From NCBI GenBank assembly GCA_016934955.1, contig JAFGRY010000027.1, positions 108,220 through 172,219 of the forward strand: DNA of 64,000 nucleotides, read 5' to 3'. The stretch comes from a bacterium (GTDB lineage Bacteria; Zhuqueibacterota; QNDG01; JAGLOF01). Of the stretch, positions 34,012 to 42,464 are shown piece by piece. The notes under the pieces are model-generated. The model ran no database searches. It was not told the origin of the DNA and saw nothing but the letters and a program-made list of their open reading frames with translations. The position numbers and the translations under genes are program-made. The first letter of the stretch is position 1, and each line of letters opens with the position of its first letter.

Positions 34012-36474
34012 ATGATGATAAAAAACTATCTGTTACTCGCGTTCAGGCATATCCGAAAACAGAAGGCATACACGATCATCAACGTGTTGGGGCTTTCCGT
34101 CGGCATCGCCTGCTCCATAATCAGCATCCTTTACGTTATCAGTGAACTCACATACGATCAGTACCATCCGGATTACAGGCGGATCTACCGGATCATTTCA
34201 GAGCGGGAAGGCACCGAGGGAAACGTGCGGCAAAACCGGTTTGCCGCTCCCATGAGTCTCAGGATCAAGGAAGACCTTCCCCAGGCGGAGCGGGTGGTGA
34301 GAGTGGTGCCTCCCTTTGAAAATGCCGATCATGTGCTGGTGGTCAAGGATGATACGCGGTTTTTTGAGAAAAGGATATTCTTCGCCGATCCCGAGATATT
34401 CGACATCTTCATGGTCCCGTTTATATCTGGCAACCCGGAAACGGCCCTGCGGCGGCCGGCCACAGCCGTGATCACGGAGTCGATGGCTGAGAAATATTTC
34501 GGCAGACTGAACGTGATCGGCAGTACGCTGGAAATGGAATTCGATTACGATCAGGGATCTCTTAATGTCGCGCCGGAGCGGTTTGAAATCACGGGCGTCG
34601 TGCCCAATCCTCCCGACAACACGCACCTCAAATATAACATGTTCGTTTCCATGGCGACAATGGAGCGGGCTGTGCCGACGTTCAACAGCAACTGGCTCAA
34701 CCACCATGTAAAATACTGCTATGTCAAACTGCGGGAAGGAGCGGACGGCACGCAGTTCACGGAAGCGCTGCAGCGGTACACGGCAATTCAATTGGAGCAG
34801 TATCAGCGGGAATATAACCGAACCCTGTCCGGGCTTGTCTACCTGCTGCAGCCGATATCGGATATCCACATGAAATCCGGAACGATGGATGAGCTGGAAC
34901 CGCCGGGCAGCACGACCTATATCGTTATCTATACGCTGATCGCGGGACTGGTTCTTCTGATCGGATGCATGAATTATATCAATCTCTCGACGGCTCTCTC
35001 GGCCAACCGGGCCAGAGAAGTGGGCCTGCGGAAAGTGATCGGCGCCGGCCGGGGCCAGCTGATCTGGCAGTTCATGAGTGAGTCGACGCTTATTACAGTG
35101 ATTTCATTCCTGCTCGCTCTGGGACTGGCGCAGCTGCTGCTCCCCTATTTCAATACAATGGCCGGAACCTCCCTGAGCCTTGCGATTCTGGCGCGGCCGA
35201 TGATAGTGATTGCCCTGGCCGGTCTCTTTGCCATTGTCAGTGTCAGCGCCGGAATATTCCCCGCGTTCATTCTGACGAAATTCAGGCCGGCGGCCATTCT
35301 GCAGGACCGGTTTAAATACCGGCTCAAGGGATCATTCATGCAGAAAAGCCTGGTTATCGGGCAGTTCGGTATTTCTATATTTCTCGTTGTCTGCACGCTG
35401 GTCATCTTCAGCCAGCTCACTTTCATGAAAGGCCGTTCACTTGGATTCGCAAAAGAGCAGAAAATGATCCTGCGGGTAAAAAGCAACTACGGTCATCTTC
35501 GCAGGGATTACGATGCGATAAAGCTGGCGTTTACGCGCAGTCCCTATATCTCCGGAGCGGCGGTATCGTCATCGGTGCCCGGCGATGATACCAGGAGCGG
35601 ATATTATCTCTGGAAGCGGGGTATGAACCGGGAAGGAATGGTGAGGCTGCGGGTCATTACCGGGTGCGAAGATTTCATCCCCCTCTACGGATTGCAGGTG
35701 CTGTACGGGCGAGCCTTTCATAAGGGGAGTGAAGGGGATAAAACGGGAGCCTTTATCGTGAACGAGACAGGCGCCCGGGAACTGGGGTTCACTGAGCCAA
35801 AGGACGCTGTCGGGTCGTTTTATACGGCCCATTATCACGGAGAAACGAAAAAGATCGTCGGCGTGATCAAGGATTTTCATTTTGAAGGAATGCAGCATAT
35901 CATCGCGCCGCTCCTCATCGACATCGAGTCATCCCTGCTCAATACGATTACGCTGCAGGTCGACACAGAACACTTGCCGGAGGTGATGCGGTTCGTACGG
36001 GAGCAGTGGAACAGCCATTTTCCGGGCGTTCCCTTTGAATTCTCATTTCTGGATGACGATTTTGACGCGGTCTACCGGCATGAAGAGCAGATGGGCCGCT
36101 GGCTGGAAATTGTAACGGCCCTTGGCATTCTCGTGGCCTGTCTCGGCCTTTCGGGACTTGCATCCTTTATTGCCTGGAAGCGCCAGAAAGAGATCGGCAT
36201 CAGAAAAGTGCTCGGGGCATCCCGCGGGGATATTGTACGGCTTCTTTCGCAGCAGTTCGTTCTGCTGGTCACGGTTTCGATCGCGCTGGCGTCACCTGCG
36301 GCCTGGCTGGCCATGCGGTACTGGCTGAAAAATTTTGCCTACCGAACACCCCTTCATCCGTCTTTATTTATGATTGCCGGCTTTGCCGCCGTGCTTCTTG
36401 CATTTTTATCCGTGTCGTATCAGGGCTTCCGTTCCGCCGGAGAGAACCCGGCTGATTCCCTCAGGAGCGAGTAA
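34012..36474 (+). CDS. MacB/FtsX-family ABC permease, duplicated
   Basis: An inner-membrane protein of 820 residues built as a tandem duplication. Each half has a membrane helix, a periplasmic MacB core domain and a three-helix FtsX domain. The N-terminus reads LAFRHIRKQKAYTIINVLGLSVGIACSI. FtsX segments occur at about 300-430 (LIGCMNYINLSTALSANRAREVGLRKVIGAGRGQLI) and 690-815 (ILVACLGLSGLASFIAWKRQKEIGIRKVLGASRGDIV). The type is common in Bacteroidetes and relatives as a putative antimicrobial or lipoprotein export permease. It ends the operon, and a terminator follows. Confidence 0.92.
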   Translation: MMIKNYLLLAFRHIRKQKAYTIINVLGLSVGIACSIISILYVISELTYDQYHPDYRRIYRIISEREGTEGNVRQNRFAAPMSLRIKEDLPQAERVVRVVPPFENADHVLVVKDDTRFFEKRIFFADPEIFDIFMVPFISGNPETALRRPATAVITESMAEKYFGRLNVIGSTLEMEFDYDQGSLNVAPERFEITGVVPNPPDNTHLKYNMFVSMATMERAVPTFNSNWLNHHVKYCYVKLREGADGTQFTEALQRYTAIQLEQYQREYNRTLSGLVYLLQPISDIHMKSGTMDELEPPGSTTYIVIYTLIAGLVLLIGCMNYINLSTALSANRAREVGLRKVIGAGRGQLIWQFMSESTLITVISFLLALGLAQLLLPYFNTMAGTSLSLAILARPMIVIALAGLFAIVSVSAGIFPAFILTKFRPAAILQDRFKYRLKGSFMQKSLVIGQFGISIFLVVCTLVIFSQLTFMKGRSLGFAKEQKMILRVKSNYGHLRRDYDAIKLAFTRSPYISGAAVSSSVPGDDTRSGYYLWKRGMNREGMVRLRVITGCEDFIPLYGLQVLYGRAFHKGSEGDKTGAFIVNETGARELGFTEPKDAVGSFYTAHYHGETKKIVGVIKDFHFEGMQHIIAPLLIDIESSLLNTITLQVDTEHLPEVMRFVREQWNSHFPGVPFEFSFLDDDFDAVYRHEEQMGRWLEIVTALGILVACLGLSGLASFIAWKRQKEIGIRKVLGASRGDIVRLLSQQFVLLVTVSIALASPAAWLAMRYWLKNFAYRTPLHPSLFMIAGFAAVLLAFLSVSYQGFRSAGENPADSLRSE

Positions 36475-36498
36475 CCGCCACCCTCCATTGTATACAAA

Positions 36499-36533
36499 AA
36501 GCCCCGGCCGGTTGATACACACGGCCGGGGCTT
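36499..36533. terminator. Terminator between convergent operons
   Basis: AAGCCCCGGCCG (36499-36510) pairs with CGGCCGGGGCTT (36522-36533) around 11 bases, flanked by A-run and T-rich ends. It can stop both the exporter transcript and the carboxyltransferase transcript. Confidence 0.85.
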
Positions 36534-36556
36534 GTTCTTCACAGCGGGAATCGTCA

Positions 36557-37948
36557 CTATTCAATGACGCAGATCACGTCACCCTTTTCGACCATATCGC
36601 CTTCCTTGACCCTGATCTCTTTGATCGTGCCGGTATTTTTCGCTTCCAGCCGGTTGAGCATTTTCATCGCCTCGAGCACCGCCACACTCTCACCGATTGT
36701 GACATAATCGCCCACTTTCTTTTTCAGCTCGACGATCAGCCCCGGCAGCGGGGATGTCAGGGTTCGTTCCCTGATGATGACATCGGAGCTGTCTTTCTTT
36801 TTCAGGCGTGATTTGCGGGGGCCGCCGGATTTCGATATTTTGACATCGAAATACTCTCCGTCGACAAAGACATTGAACGACTCGGCGTTCTGGGGAATAT
36901 TCGGGGAGACATCTCTCTCCACGCCTTTTGCGGCAATAGTCGCCGCGGTGAGTTCATGATGTTCGGCTGTGCTGCTGCTGAGCAGGCTGCCGAGAATCCC
37001 CTGATTGAATGAGGATGTGCGGGAGCTGTCGATGAGATGCTTGAAAGAGGATGTGTACTCCTCCATGTCCTGGCTTACCGAAAGGAGCGATTCCAGGTCG
37101 ATACCCGTATCCCTGCTGGTGCCGGCCAGGGAAAAGGCCAGCGGTTCCACTGCTGGCAGTGAGTGCCTGAAGGCAAAGGGGGCCAGGCAGGTGTCGACCA
37201 TATCGACGCCGGCCTCCACGGCTTTCAGCACCGTGAGATCGGCCAGCCCTGAGGTGAAGTGAGTGTGCAGATGCAGCGGCTGTTTGATCGTATCTTTAAG
37301 ATTTCTGATCAGATTGTATGCTTCATACGGGGCCAGCAGCCCGGCGGCGTCGAGTATGCAGATGGAGTCGGCGCCCATATCCGCCAGGGCGGCGCATTTT
37401 GTTTCATAATGCGCCAGGTGGTCGGGATCGAGCCCGTTATTCCGGTCCGGCTGGTTGTACACGACGGTGGCCTGAAAATGTTTTTTGTGTTTTTTGATGA
37501 GCGCGGCGGCGTCCTTGATGCGGTCATCTTCATTGAAAGGATTCAATACGCGCACGATATCGATACCGCTTTCAATCGCTCTCTCGATAAATTTCAGACT
37601 GATATCTTCATCAGAATCTTCGGGAAGGCGATTAGAGACGATCATCGAGAGCAGTGTTTTCTGGGCATATTTTTTTACTGTCTGAATTTTTTTCCAGGGA
37701 TCGTTATCGAGGTATTTCTGGATCATGTCCGGGGGAAAACCGGCCAGTACCTGAATGGAATAAAATCCCAGAGTATCCATCACGCTGATCTGCTTGAGGA
37801 TGTTTTTCGTCCTGGCTTCAATGCCGAACAGTGACAGATGCCCGTCACGCAGACTTACATCCTGAATTTTAACCGGATTCTTTTTCTGCTGTTTTGACTG
37901 CTGTCCGGGTTCGACGATCTTCAGGACCCCGTGGTCGTCTATTTTCAT
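36557..37948 (-). CDS. Biotin carrier fused to a pyruvate-carboxyltransferase-like domain
   Basis: A 463-residue subunit of a biotin-dependent carboxylase, decarboxylase or transcarboxylase. The first 330 residues are an HMGL-like barrel of the OadA/PycB/5S type (IQDVSLRDGHLSL with Asp35, metal ligands His228 and His230 in LHLHTHFTSG). The last 67 form a biotinyl domain with the biotin lysine at Lys429 in EAMKML. The lysine that is carboxylated and binds metal in relatives (ICIKDMAGLL) is Leu199 here (ICILDAAGLL). The barrel may therefore no longer transfer carboxyl groups to pyruvate and may serve as a scaffold. The start codon overlaps the stop of the small gene upstream (TCATGA). Confidence 0.85.
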   Translation of the reverse strand: MKIDDHGVLKIVEPGQQSKQQKKNPVKIQDVSLRDGHLSLFGIEARTKNILKQISVMDTLGFYSIQVLAGFPPDMIQKYLDNDPWKKIQTVKKYAQKTLLSMIVSNRLPEDSDEDISLKFIERAIESGIDIVRVLNPFNEDDRIKDAAALIKKHKKHFQATVVYNQPDRNNGLDPDHLAHYETKCAALADMGADSICILDAAGLLAPYEAYNLIRNLKDTIKQPLHLHTHFTSGLADLTVLKAVEAGVDMVDTCLAPFAFRHSLPAVEPLAFSLAGTSRDTGIDLESLLSVSQDMEEYTSSFKHLIDSSRTSSFNQGILGSLLSSSTAEHHELTAATIAAKGVERDVSPNIPQNAESFNVFVDGEYFDVKISKSGGPRKSRLKKKDSSDVIIRERTLTSPLPGLIVELKKKVGDYVTIGESVAVLEAMKMLNRLEAKNTGTIKEIRVKEGDMVEKGDVICVIE

Positions 37949-38109
37949 GACTCTCTCCTGTTGAACAGTTTTGTCTGAACCATATGGCGGTTTTTCATCG
38001 CCAGCTCCTTACCGGATTTGCTCCATTCGCTGCCCTCCGCCTCTCTCATCTGCAGATAGGCGATAACACCGCAAATCGCGGCCCGTTTTTTCTTGTCGAG
38101 CTCTTTCAT
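37945..38109 (-). CDS. Small (54-residue) carboxyltransferase-associated protein
   Basis: Reading from ATG 38109 gives 54 residues beginning MKELDKKKRAAICGVIAYLQ and ending LFNRRES. The stop overlaps the next start by four bases (ATGA), and the gene lies 15 bases after the carboxyltransferase gene. A helix with AAICGVIAYLQM and a WSKSGKELAMKNRHMVQ segment resemble the tiny proteins encoded between carboxyltransferase and biotin-carrier genes elsewhere. It is probably an assembly or bridging subunit. No membrane segment is long enough for an OadG-type anchor to be sure. The function is inferred from place and pattern. Confidence 0.7.
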   Translation of the reverse strand: MKELDKKKRAAICGVIAYLQMREAEGSEWSKSGKELAMKNRHMVQTKLFNRRES

Positions 38110-38124
38110 CGTCGGCTCCCCCGA

Positions 38125-39684
38125 TTATAACGGGACGTTCCCGTGCTTTTTCGGTGGCAGGGAATCGCGTTTGGTGGACATCACTTCAAGAGCATCGATA
38201 AGCCGTATACGGGTTTCCGAAGGCTTTATGACATCGTCGACATACCCGCGTTCAGCGGCGCGATACGGATTGTTGAACTGTTCCTCATATTCGTTGATTG
38301 CGTCGAGCCTGGCCGCCTCGGGATCGGAGGATTCCTTGATTGCTTTTCGGTAATTGCCGATGATTTCAACCGCGCCCTGGGCGCCCATCACCGCTATCTG
38401 CGCCGAGGGCCAGGCGAACACCATGTCCGCTCCCAGGTGCCGGGAATTCATGGCGATATATGCTCCCCCGTAATTTTTACGGGTGACCACTGTCAGTTTC
38501 GGGACCGTTGCTTCCGCATAGCTCCAGAGCAGCTTTGCGCCGTGACGGATAATCCCTCCCCATTCCTGCTCAAGCCCGGGAAGATAGCCCGGCACGTCAC
38601 AAAAGGTGATCATCGGAATATTGAAGGCGTCGCAGGTGCGGATAAAGCGGCTGAGCTTGTCGGAGGCATCGATGTCGAGACAGCCCGCAAGAGTAAGCGG
38701 CTGGTTTGCGAGGATACCCACGGCCCGTCCGTTGAGGCGGCCGAATCCCGTGATGGCGTTGCGGGCATAGAGTTCGTGGGTTTCAAAGAGGTCGCCGTCA
38801 TCCAAAATTTCCCGTATGACCTCTTTCATATCATAGGGCTCCTTGGCATTGTCCGGAATGATGGAATCGAGCTTCGTGCATTCCCTCTGAGGGTCGTCCA
38901 TGGGGTCGACCCGCGGCGGCTCTCCCATGTTGTTTGAGGGCAGGAAGTGAAGCAGTTCCTTGATGTGCTCAATGGCGTCCTTGTCATCTTCGCAGGCGAA
39001 ATGGGCGTTGCCGCTTTTCGTGTTATGGACGAGCGCACCGCCGAGCTCTTCAAAAGTCGTGTCTTCTCCGGTTACGGTCTTTATCACTGAAGGTCCGGTA
39101 ATGAACATATGGCTCGTGTTCTTGACCATGAAGATAAAATCGGTCATGGCCGGTGAATAGACGGCACCGCCGGCGCACGGTCCCATGATCGCTGAAATCT
39201 GGGGAATAACGCCGCTGCAGCGGGAATTCCGGAAAAATATTTCCCCGTATCCCTTCAGGGCATCGACTCCCTCTTCAACCCGGGCTCCGCCCGAATCATT
39301 GATCCCGATGACCGGACAGCCGGCCTTCTGGGCCAGATCCATGACCTTGCAGATCTTCGCGGCGTGCTGCTCTCCCAGCGAACCGCCCCGGGAAGTGAAA
39401 TCCTGGGAATAGGCGAACACCGGCCTGCCTTCCACGAGACCATGGCCGATAACGACGCCGTCGGCCTTTATTTCCGTTTTGTCGAGCCCGAAATTGGACG
39501 ACCGGTGTTTCATATACATATCCAGCTCGCGAAATGTCCCCTGGTCGAAGAGCAGGTCCAGACGCTCCCGCGCGGAGAGCTTTCCCTTCTCATGCTGCTT
39601 TTCAACACGTGCTTCACCGCCCATGGTGGTAATGGCGCTTCGCAGGCTTTCGAGCTGTTTGATTTTTTCCTTATTTTTTCCCAT
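38125..39684 (-). CDS. Acyl-CoA carboxyltransferase subunit (propionyl-CoA carboxylase beta / MmdA type)
   Basis: A 519-residue crotonase-fold carboxyltransferase, the same length as the 12S subunit of transcarboxylase. The N half has ARERLDLLFDQGTFRELD, GGSLGEQHAAKICKVMDLAQKAGCPVIGINDSGGARVEEG and GPCAGGAVYSPAMTDFIFMV. The C half has CDVPGYLPGLEQEWGGIIRHGAKLLWSYAEATVPKLTVVTRKNYGGAYIAM and VMGAQGAVEI. It moves carboxyl groups between biotin and propionyl/methylmalonyl-CoA. No biotin carboxylase lies nearby, so a decarboxylase or transcarboxylase is as likely as a carboxylase. It is the first gene of a three-gene operon. Confidence 0.92.
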   Translation of the reverse strand: MGKNKEKIKQLESLRSAITTMGGEARVEKQHEKGKLSARERLDLLFDQGTFRELDMYMKHRSSNFGLDKTEIKADGVVIGHGLVEGRPVFAYSQDFTSRGGSLGEQHAAKICKVMDLAQKAGCPVIGINDSGGARVEEGVDALKGYGEIFFRNSRCSGVIPQISAIMGPCAGGAVYSPAMTDFIFMVKNTSHMFITGPSVIKTVTGEDTTFEELGGALVHNTKSGNAHFACEDDKDAIEHIKELLHFLPSNNMGEPPRVDPMDDPQRECTKLDSIIPDNAKEPYDMKEVIREILDDGDLFETHELYARNAITGFGRLNGRAVGILANQPLTLAGCLDIDASDKLSRFIRTCDAFNIPMITFCDVPGYLPGLEQEWGGIIRHGAKLLWSYAEATVPKLTVVTRKNYGGAYIAMNSRHLGADMVFAWPSAQIAVMGAQGAVEIIGNYRKAIKESSDPEAARLDAINEYEEQFNNPYRAAERGYVDDVIKPSETRIRLIDALEVMSTKRDSLPPKKHGNVPL

Positions 39685-40026
39685 AAACCATCCCGTATTT
39701 TATACGTATGCTATGTGTGCCAAGGTAAAATTTAATATACATGTTTTTGGATGCTATTTCAATACTTGTTTTTTCTTTTTCAAAACAGGCATCCCTTCCC
39801 AGGCAGGGAGGCACATATCATGGTACGATGGGAGAAAACAAATTTCAGGAATATTCTTTTCGGATATTGTTGATTTTATTGTTTACTCTGCGTATACTAC
39901 CTGTTATGAATGAAAGAACGGCGGTTCGGTAACAGGGGGCTGATTATCACGCTCACACTGTTCTAACAATGTGAGTGTATATTCTGCTGAATCGAGGGAG
40001 AAGGAATTCCTGAACAAGAGGTGTCT
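39685..40026. other. Divergent intergenic region with an inverted repeat
   Basis: About 340 AT-rich bases between two divergent genes, with no gene seen. An inverted repeat at 39949-39962 and 39965-39978 (arms near ACNCTCACAYTGTT, two mismatches, two-base centre) lies about 60 bases before the hydrolase gene and may be an operator. Confidence 0.45.
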
Positions 40027-41595
40027 ATGAAATCGGTAAAAGCATTCGCACTGCTGCTTCTCGTCTATATGCTCGCGGCGACGGCTCCCGCTGGCTCACA
40101 GAGCATCTCTTCCGTGCAGATCGATTCTCTGGTGCTGCGGACGATGCGGACCTTCGATGTGCCCGGGATCGCCGTCGCGGTCGTCAAGGATGACTCCGTC
40201 GTACATGCAGAGGGGTACGGTGTCAGGTCGCTGCGGACGGGTCTTCCGGTCGATCGCAATACCCTGTTCGGCATTGCCTCGAACAGTAAGGCGTTCACCA
40301 CCACGGCCCTGGGCATTCTTGTTGACGAAGGCGCGCTGAGCTGGGATGATCCGGTGGTCAGATTCATCCCTGAGTTTACCCTCTACGATGATTACGTTAC
40401 CCGCGAATTCACCATTCGTGACCTGCTGACGCACCGCAGCGGCCTGGGACTGGGAGCCGGGGACTTGATGATTTTTCCCGATTCCAGTGATTTCACCATC
40501 GATGAACTGATTCATAATTTACGATTCCTGAAACCGGTTTCGAGTTTCAGAAGCAAGTTCGACTATGATAATCTTCTTTACATCGTTGCCGGGGAGGTCA
40601 TTGCCAGAGTCAGCGGCATGAGCTGGTCGGCGTTTGTGGAAGAACGGATCATGGATCCGCTGCAGATGACAATGAGCAGGGGAAATGTGCACCGGCTTGC
40701 CGGCATGGATAATGTCGCGGACGCCCACGCGCCGGTGAACGGCGTTGTGCGCGTGGTTGACCGTTACGATCTGGAACTTACCAGCGCAGCCGGCGGTATA
40801 TATTCCAGTGCCGCTGAGTTGTGTAACTGGGTTCGCATGCATCTCAGGGAAGGGTGTTACGGAGATGGGCAGAGACTTGTAAGCAGCGAAGTGCACCGGG
40901 CGATGTGGACGCCGCAAACCCTGCTGCGAGCCGGCGGCGGCGGGTTTTATCGCACCCATTTCCGGGCCTATGCCCTCGGGTGGGGAGTGAGGGATATCAA
41001 CGGATTACTGGAAGTGTCGCATACCGGGGGACTTCTCGGAATGGTCACACAGGTGAGCATGGTGCCGGAAATCGGGCTGGGTATCATCGTCCTTACCAAT
41101 CAGCAGTCGGCGGGCGCCTTTGCGTCGATTACCGATCAGATCAAGGATGCATTTCTGGGGGTGTCCGGCACCGACCATGTCGCGGAGAACCATCGGCGGA
41201 TGCAGGCCTATGCGACGCAGGCTCAAGAAGTGGTGGACGGGGTTATGGCCGAAGTGGCGGCGGTGAAAGAGAAGAGCGGGGGCCCTGCCGTCGCCCTGAC
41301 CTCCTTTACCGGCAGATTCAGAGATGACTGGTTCGGTGAAATCATTATTTCCGAACGGGACGGACGTCTGCATTTTCTCTCTCTGAGGTCTCCGAAGCTA
41401 AAGGGATGGCTCGATTACTATAAAGACAGCACCTGGATCGTACAGTGGCTGGACCGCAGTATGGATGCCGATGCATTCGTGATGTTTCATCCGGATGATA
41501 CCGGTCGGTTCGCGACCGTCACCATGAAAGCGGTGTCGCCGCTGACGGATTTCAGCTATGATTTTCAAGATCTCTATTTTACCAAGGTACAATAA
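40027..41595 (+). CDS. Secreted beta-lactamase-fold serine hydrolase with DUF3471 tail
   Basis: A 522-residue exported hydrolase of the beta-lactamase/DD-peptidase-like family. After a signal peptide (ALLLLVYMLAATAPAGSQ), the catalytic domain shows SxxK as SNSK (Ser85, Lys88), YxN as YDN in KFDYDNLLYI, and the third motif HTG in VSHTGGLLGM. It also has the usual TIRDLLTHRSGLG. The last 110 residues match DUF3471 (LTSFTGRFRDDWFGEIIIS). Unlike the hydrolase at 3464, all three motifs are intact. ATG 40027 is chosen over GTG 40021. The substrate may be a D-amino-acid peptide or an ester. A TonB-type gene follows after 21 bases. Confidence 0.87.
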   Translation: MKSVKAFALLLLVYMLAATAPAGSQSISSVQIDSLVLRTMRTFDVPGIAVAVVKDDSVVHAEGYGVRSLRTGLPVDRNTLFGIASNSKAFTTTALGILVDEGALSWDDPVVRFIPEFTLYDDYVTREFTIRDLLTHRSGLGLGAGDLMIFPDSSDFTIDELIHNLRFLKPVSSFRSKFDYDNLLYIVAGEVIARVSGMSWSAFVEERIMDPLQMTMSRGNVHRLAGMDNVADAHAPVNGVVRVVDRYDLELTSAAGGIYSSAAELCNWVRMHLREGCYGDGQRLVSSEVHRAMWTPQTLLRAGGGGFYRTHFRAYALGWGVRDINGLLEVSHTGGLLGMVTQVSMVPEIGLGIIVLTNQQSAGAFASITDQIKDAFLGVSGTDHVAENHRRMQAYATQAQEVVDGVMAEVAAVKEKSGGPAVALTSFTGRFRDDWFGEIIISERDGRLHFLSLRSPKLKGWLDYYKDSTWIVQWLDRSMDADAFVMFHPDDTGRFATVTMKAVSPLTDFSYDFQDLYFTKVQ

Positions 41596-41616
41596 AGGAG
41601 TTCCGACAGGTACATC

Positions 41617-42333
41617 ATGATTAGATATCAGACAGCATGGCAAAGAGAAGGGTTTCTGCTTACCCGGCGATTCGTTTCCTATCTTTCGCATGGGGCGAAA
41701 GCCTTCCGGCCTGACATCAACAGCAGAAAAAACACAGAATTGGGGCTCATCGTGAGTCTGGCGGCGCTGCTGCTCATCTTCGTCGTTTCAAAGAGAATTG
41801 ATGTTGAAATCAAGCAGCACACGGTCGAACTCGCACCCCTGATCATAGAAACCGTGGAGCAGACCCGCCAGTCGGTGACAACGGCGGCGCCGTCGCGGCC
41901 GACGGTTCCGATCGCAGCGGAAACGGAGGAGATATCCGACGACATCACCATGGATATCGCCGATTTTGATATGATCTATGATCCGCCGCCCCCGCCGCCT
42001 CCCCCTGACCACAACAGCAATGAGATCGTATTCGTCGCTTTTTCGGAGCCGCCGCGGCCGGTAGGCGGATACGAGGCACTGCACCGGAATATTGTGTATC
42101 CTGATATGGCACGTCTGGCCGGCATCGAAGGCACGGTGGTGCTCAATGTGCACATTCTCACGGACGGCACAGTCGATGAGATACGGATGCTGCAATCGGT
42201 CAGTAAAGTACTTGATGACGCGGCCGAGGCTGCCGTCAGAAGCGTCAAATGGCTGCCGGCCAAGCAGCGGGAAGACCCGGTTGCGGTCTGGTTTGCCGTA
42301 CCGATTGAATTCAAACTTGAGAAGCTGGATTAG
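41617..42333 (+). CDS. TonB-family energy transducer
   Basis: A 238-residue protein with one N-terminal membrane helix (LGLIVSLAALLLIFVVSK), a periplasmic linker with DPPPPPPPPDHN, and a C-terminal TonB domain: YEALHRNIVYPDMARLAGIEGTVVLNVHILTDGTVDEIRML, then AAEAAVRSVKWLPAKQ. It should link the proton motive force to an outer-membrane protein. No TonB-dependent receptor or ExbBD pair is in the window, so its partner is elsewhere. It probably shares a transcript with the hydrolase. Confidence 0.9.
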   Translation: MIRYQTAWQREGFLLTRRFVSYLSHGAKAFRPDINSRKNTELGLIVSLAALLLIFVVSKRIDVEIKQHTVELAPLIIETVEQTRQSVTTAAPSRPTVPIAAETEEISDDITMDIADFDMIYDPPPPPPPPDHNSNEIVFVAFSEPPRPVGGYEALHRNIVYPDMARLAGIEGTVVLNVHILTDGTVDEIRMLQSVSKVLDDAAEAAVRSVKWLPAKQREDPVAVWFAVPIEFKLEKLD

Positions 42334-42373
42334 CGTTCAGGGCGACGCGTGAATTCCGGGCGGAATACAGAGC

Positions 42374-42409
42374 GGCCGTATCGGCGATGGGCACATCGCT
42401 GATACGGCC
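42374..42409. terminator. Hairpin between convergent genes
   Basis: A 16-base stem (42374-42389 with 42394-42409, one G-T pair, loop GGCA) between the TonB gene and the decarboxylase gene. The T-run is weak. Confidence 0.65.
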
Positions 42410-42464
42410 CTGTTGTGTGCGTCCCCGGCGGGACCGCCCGCCTCTGCCGGAGCCGCCACCCCCC

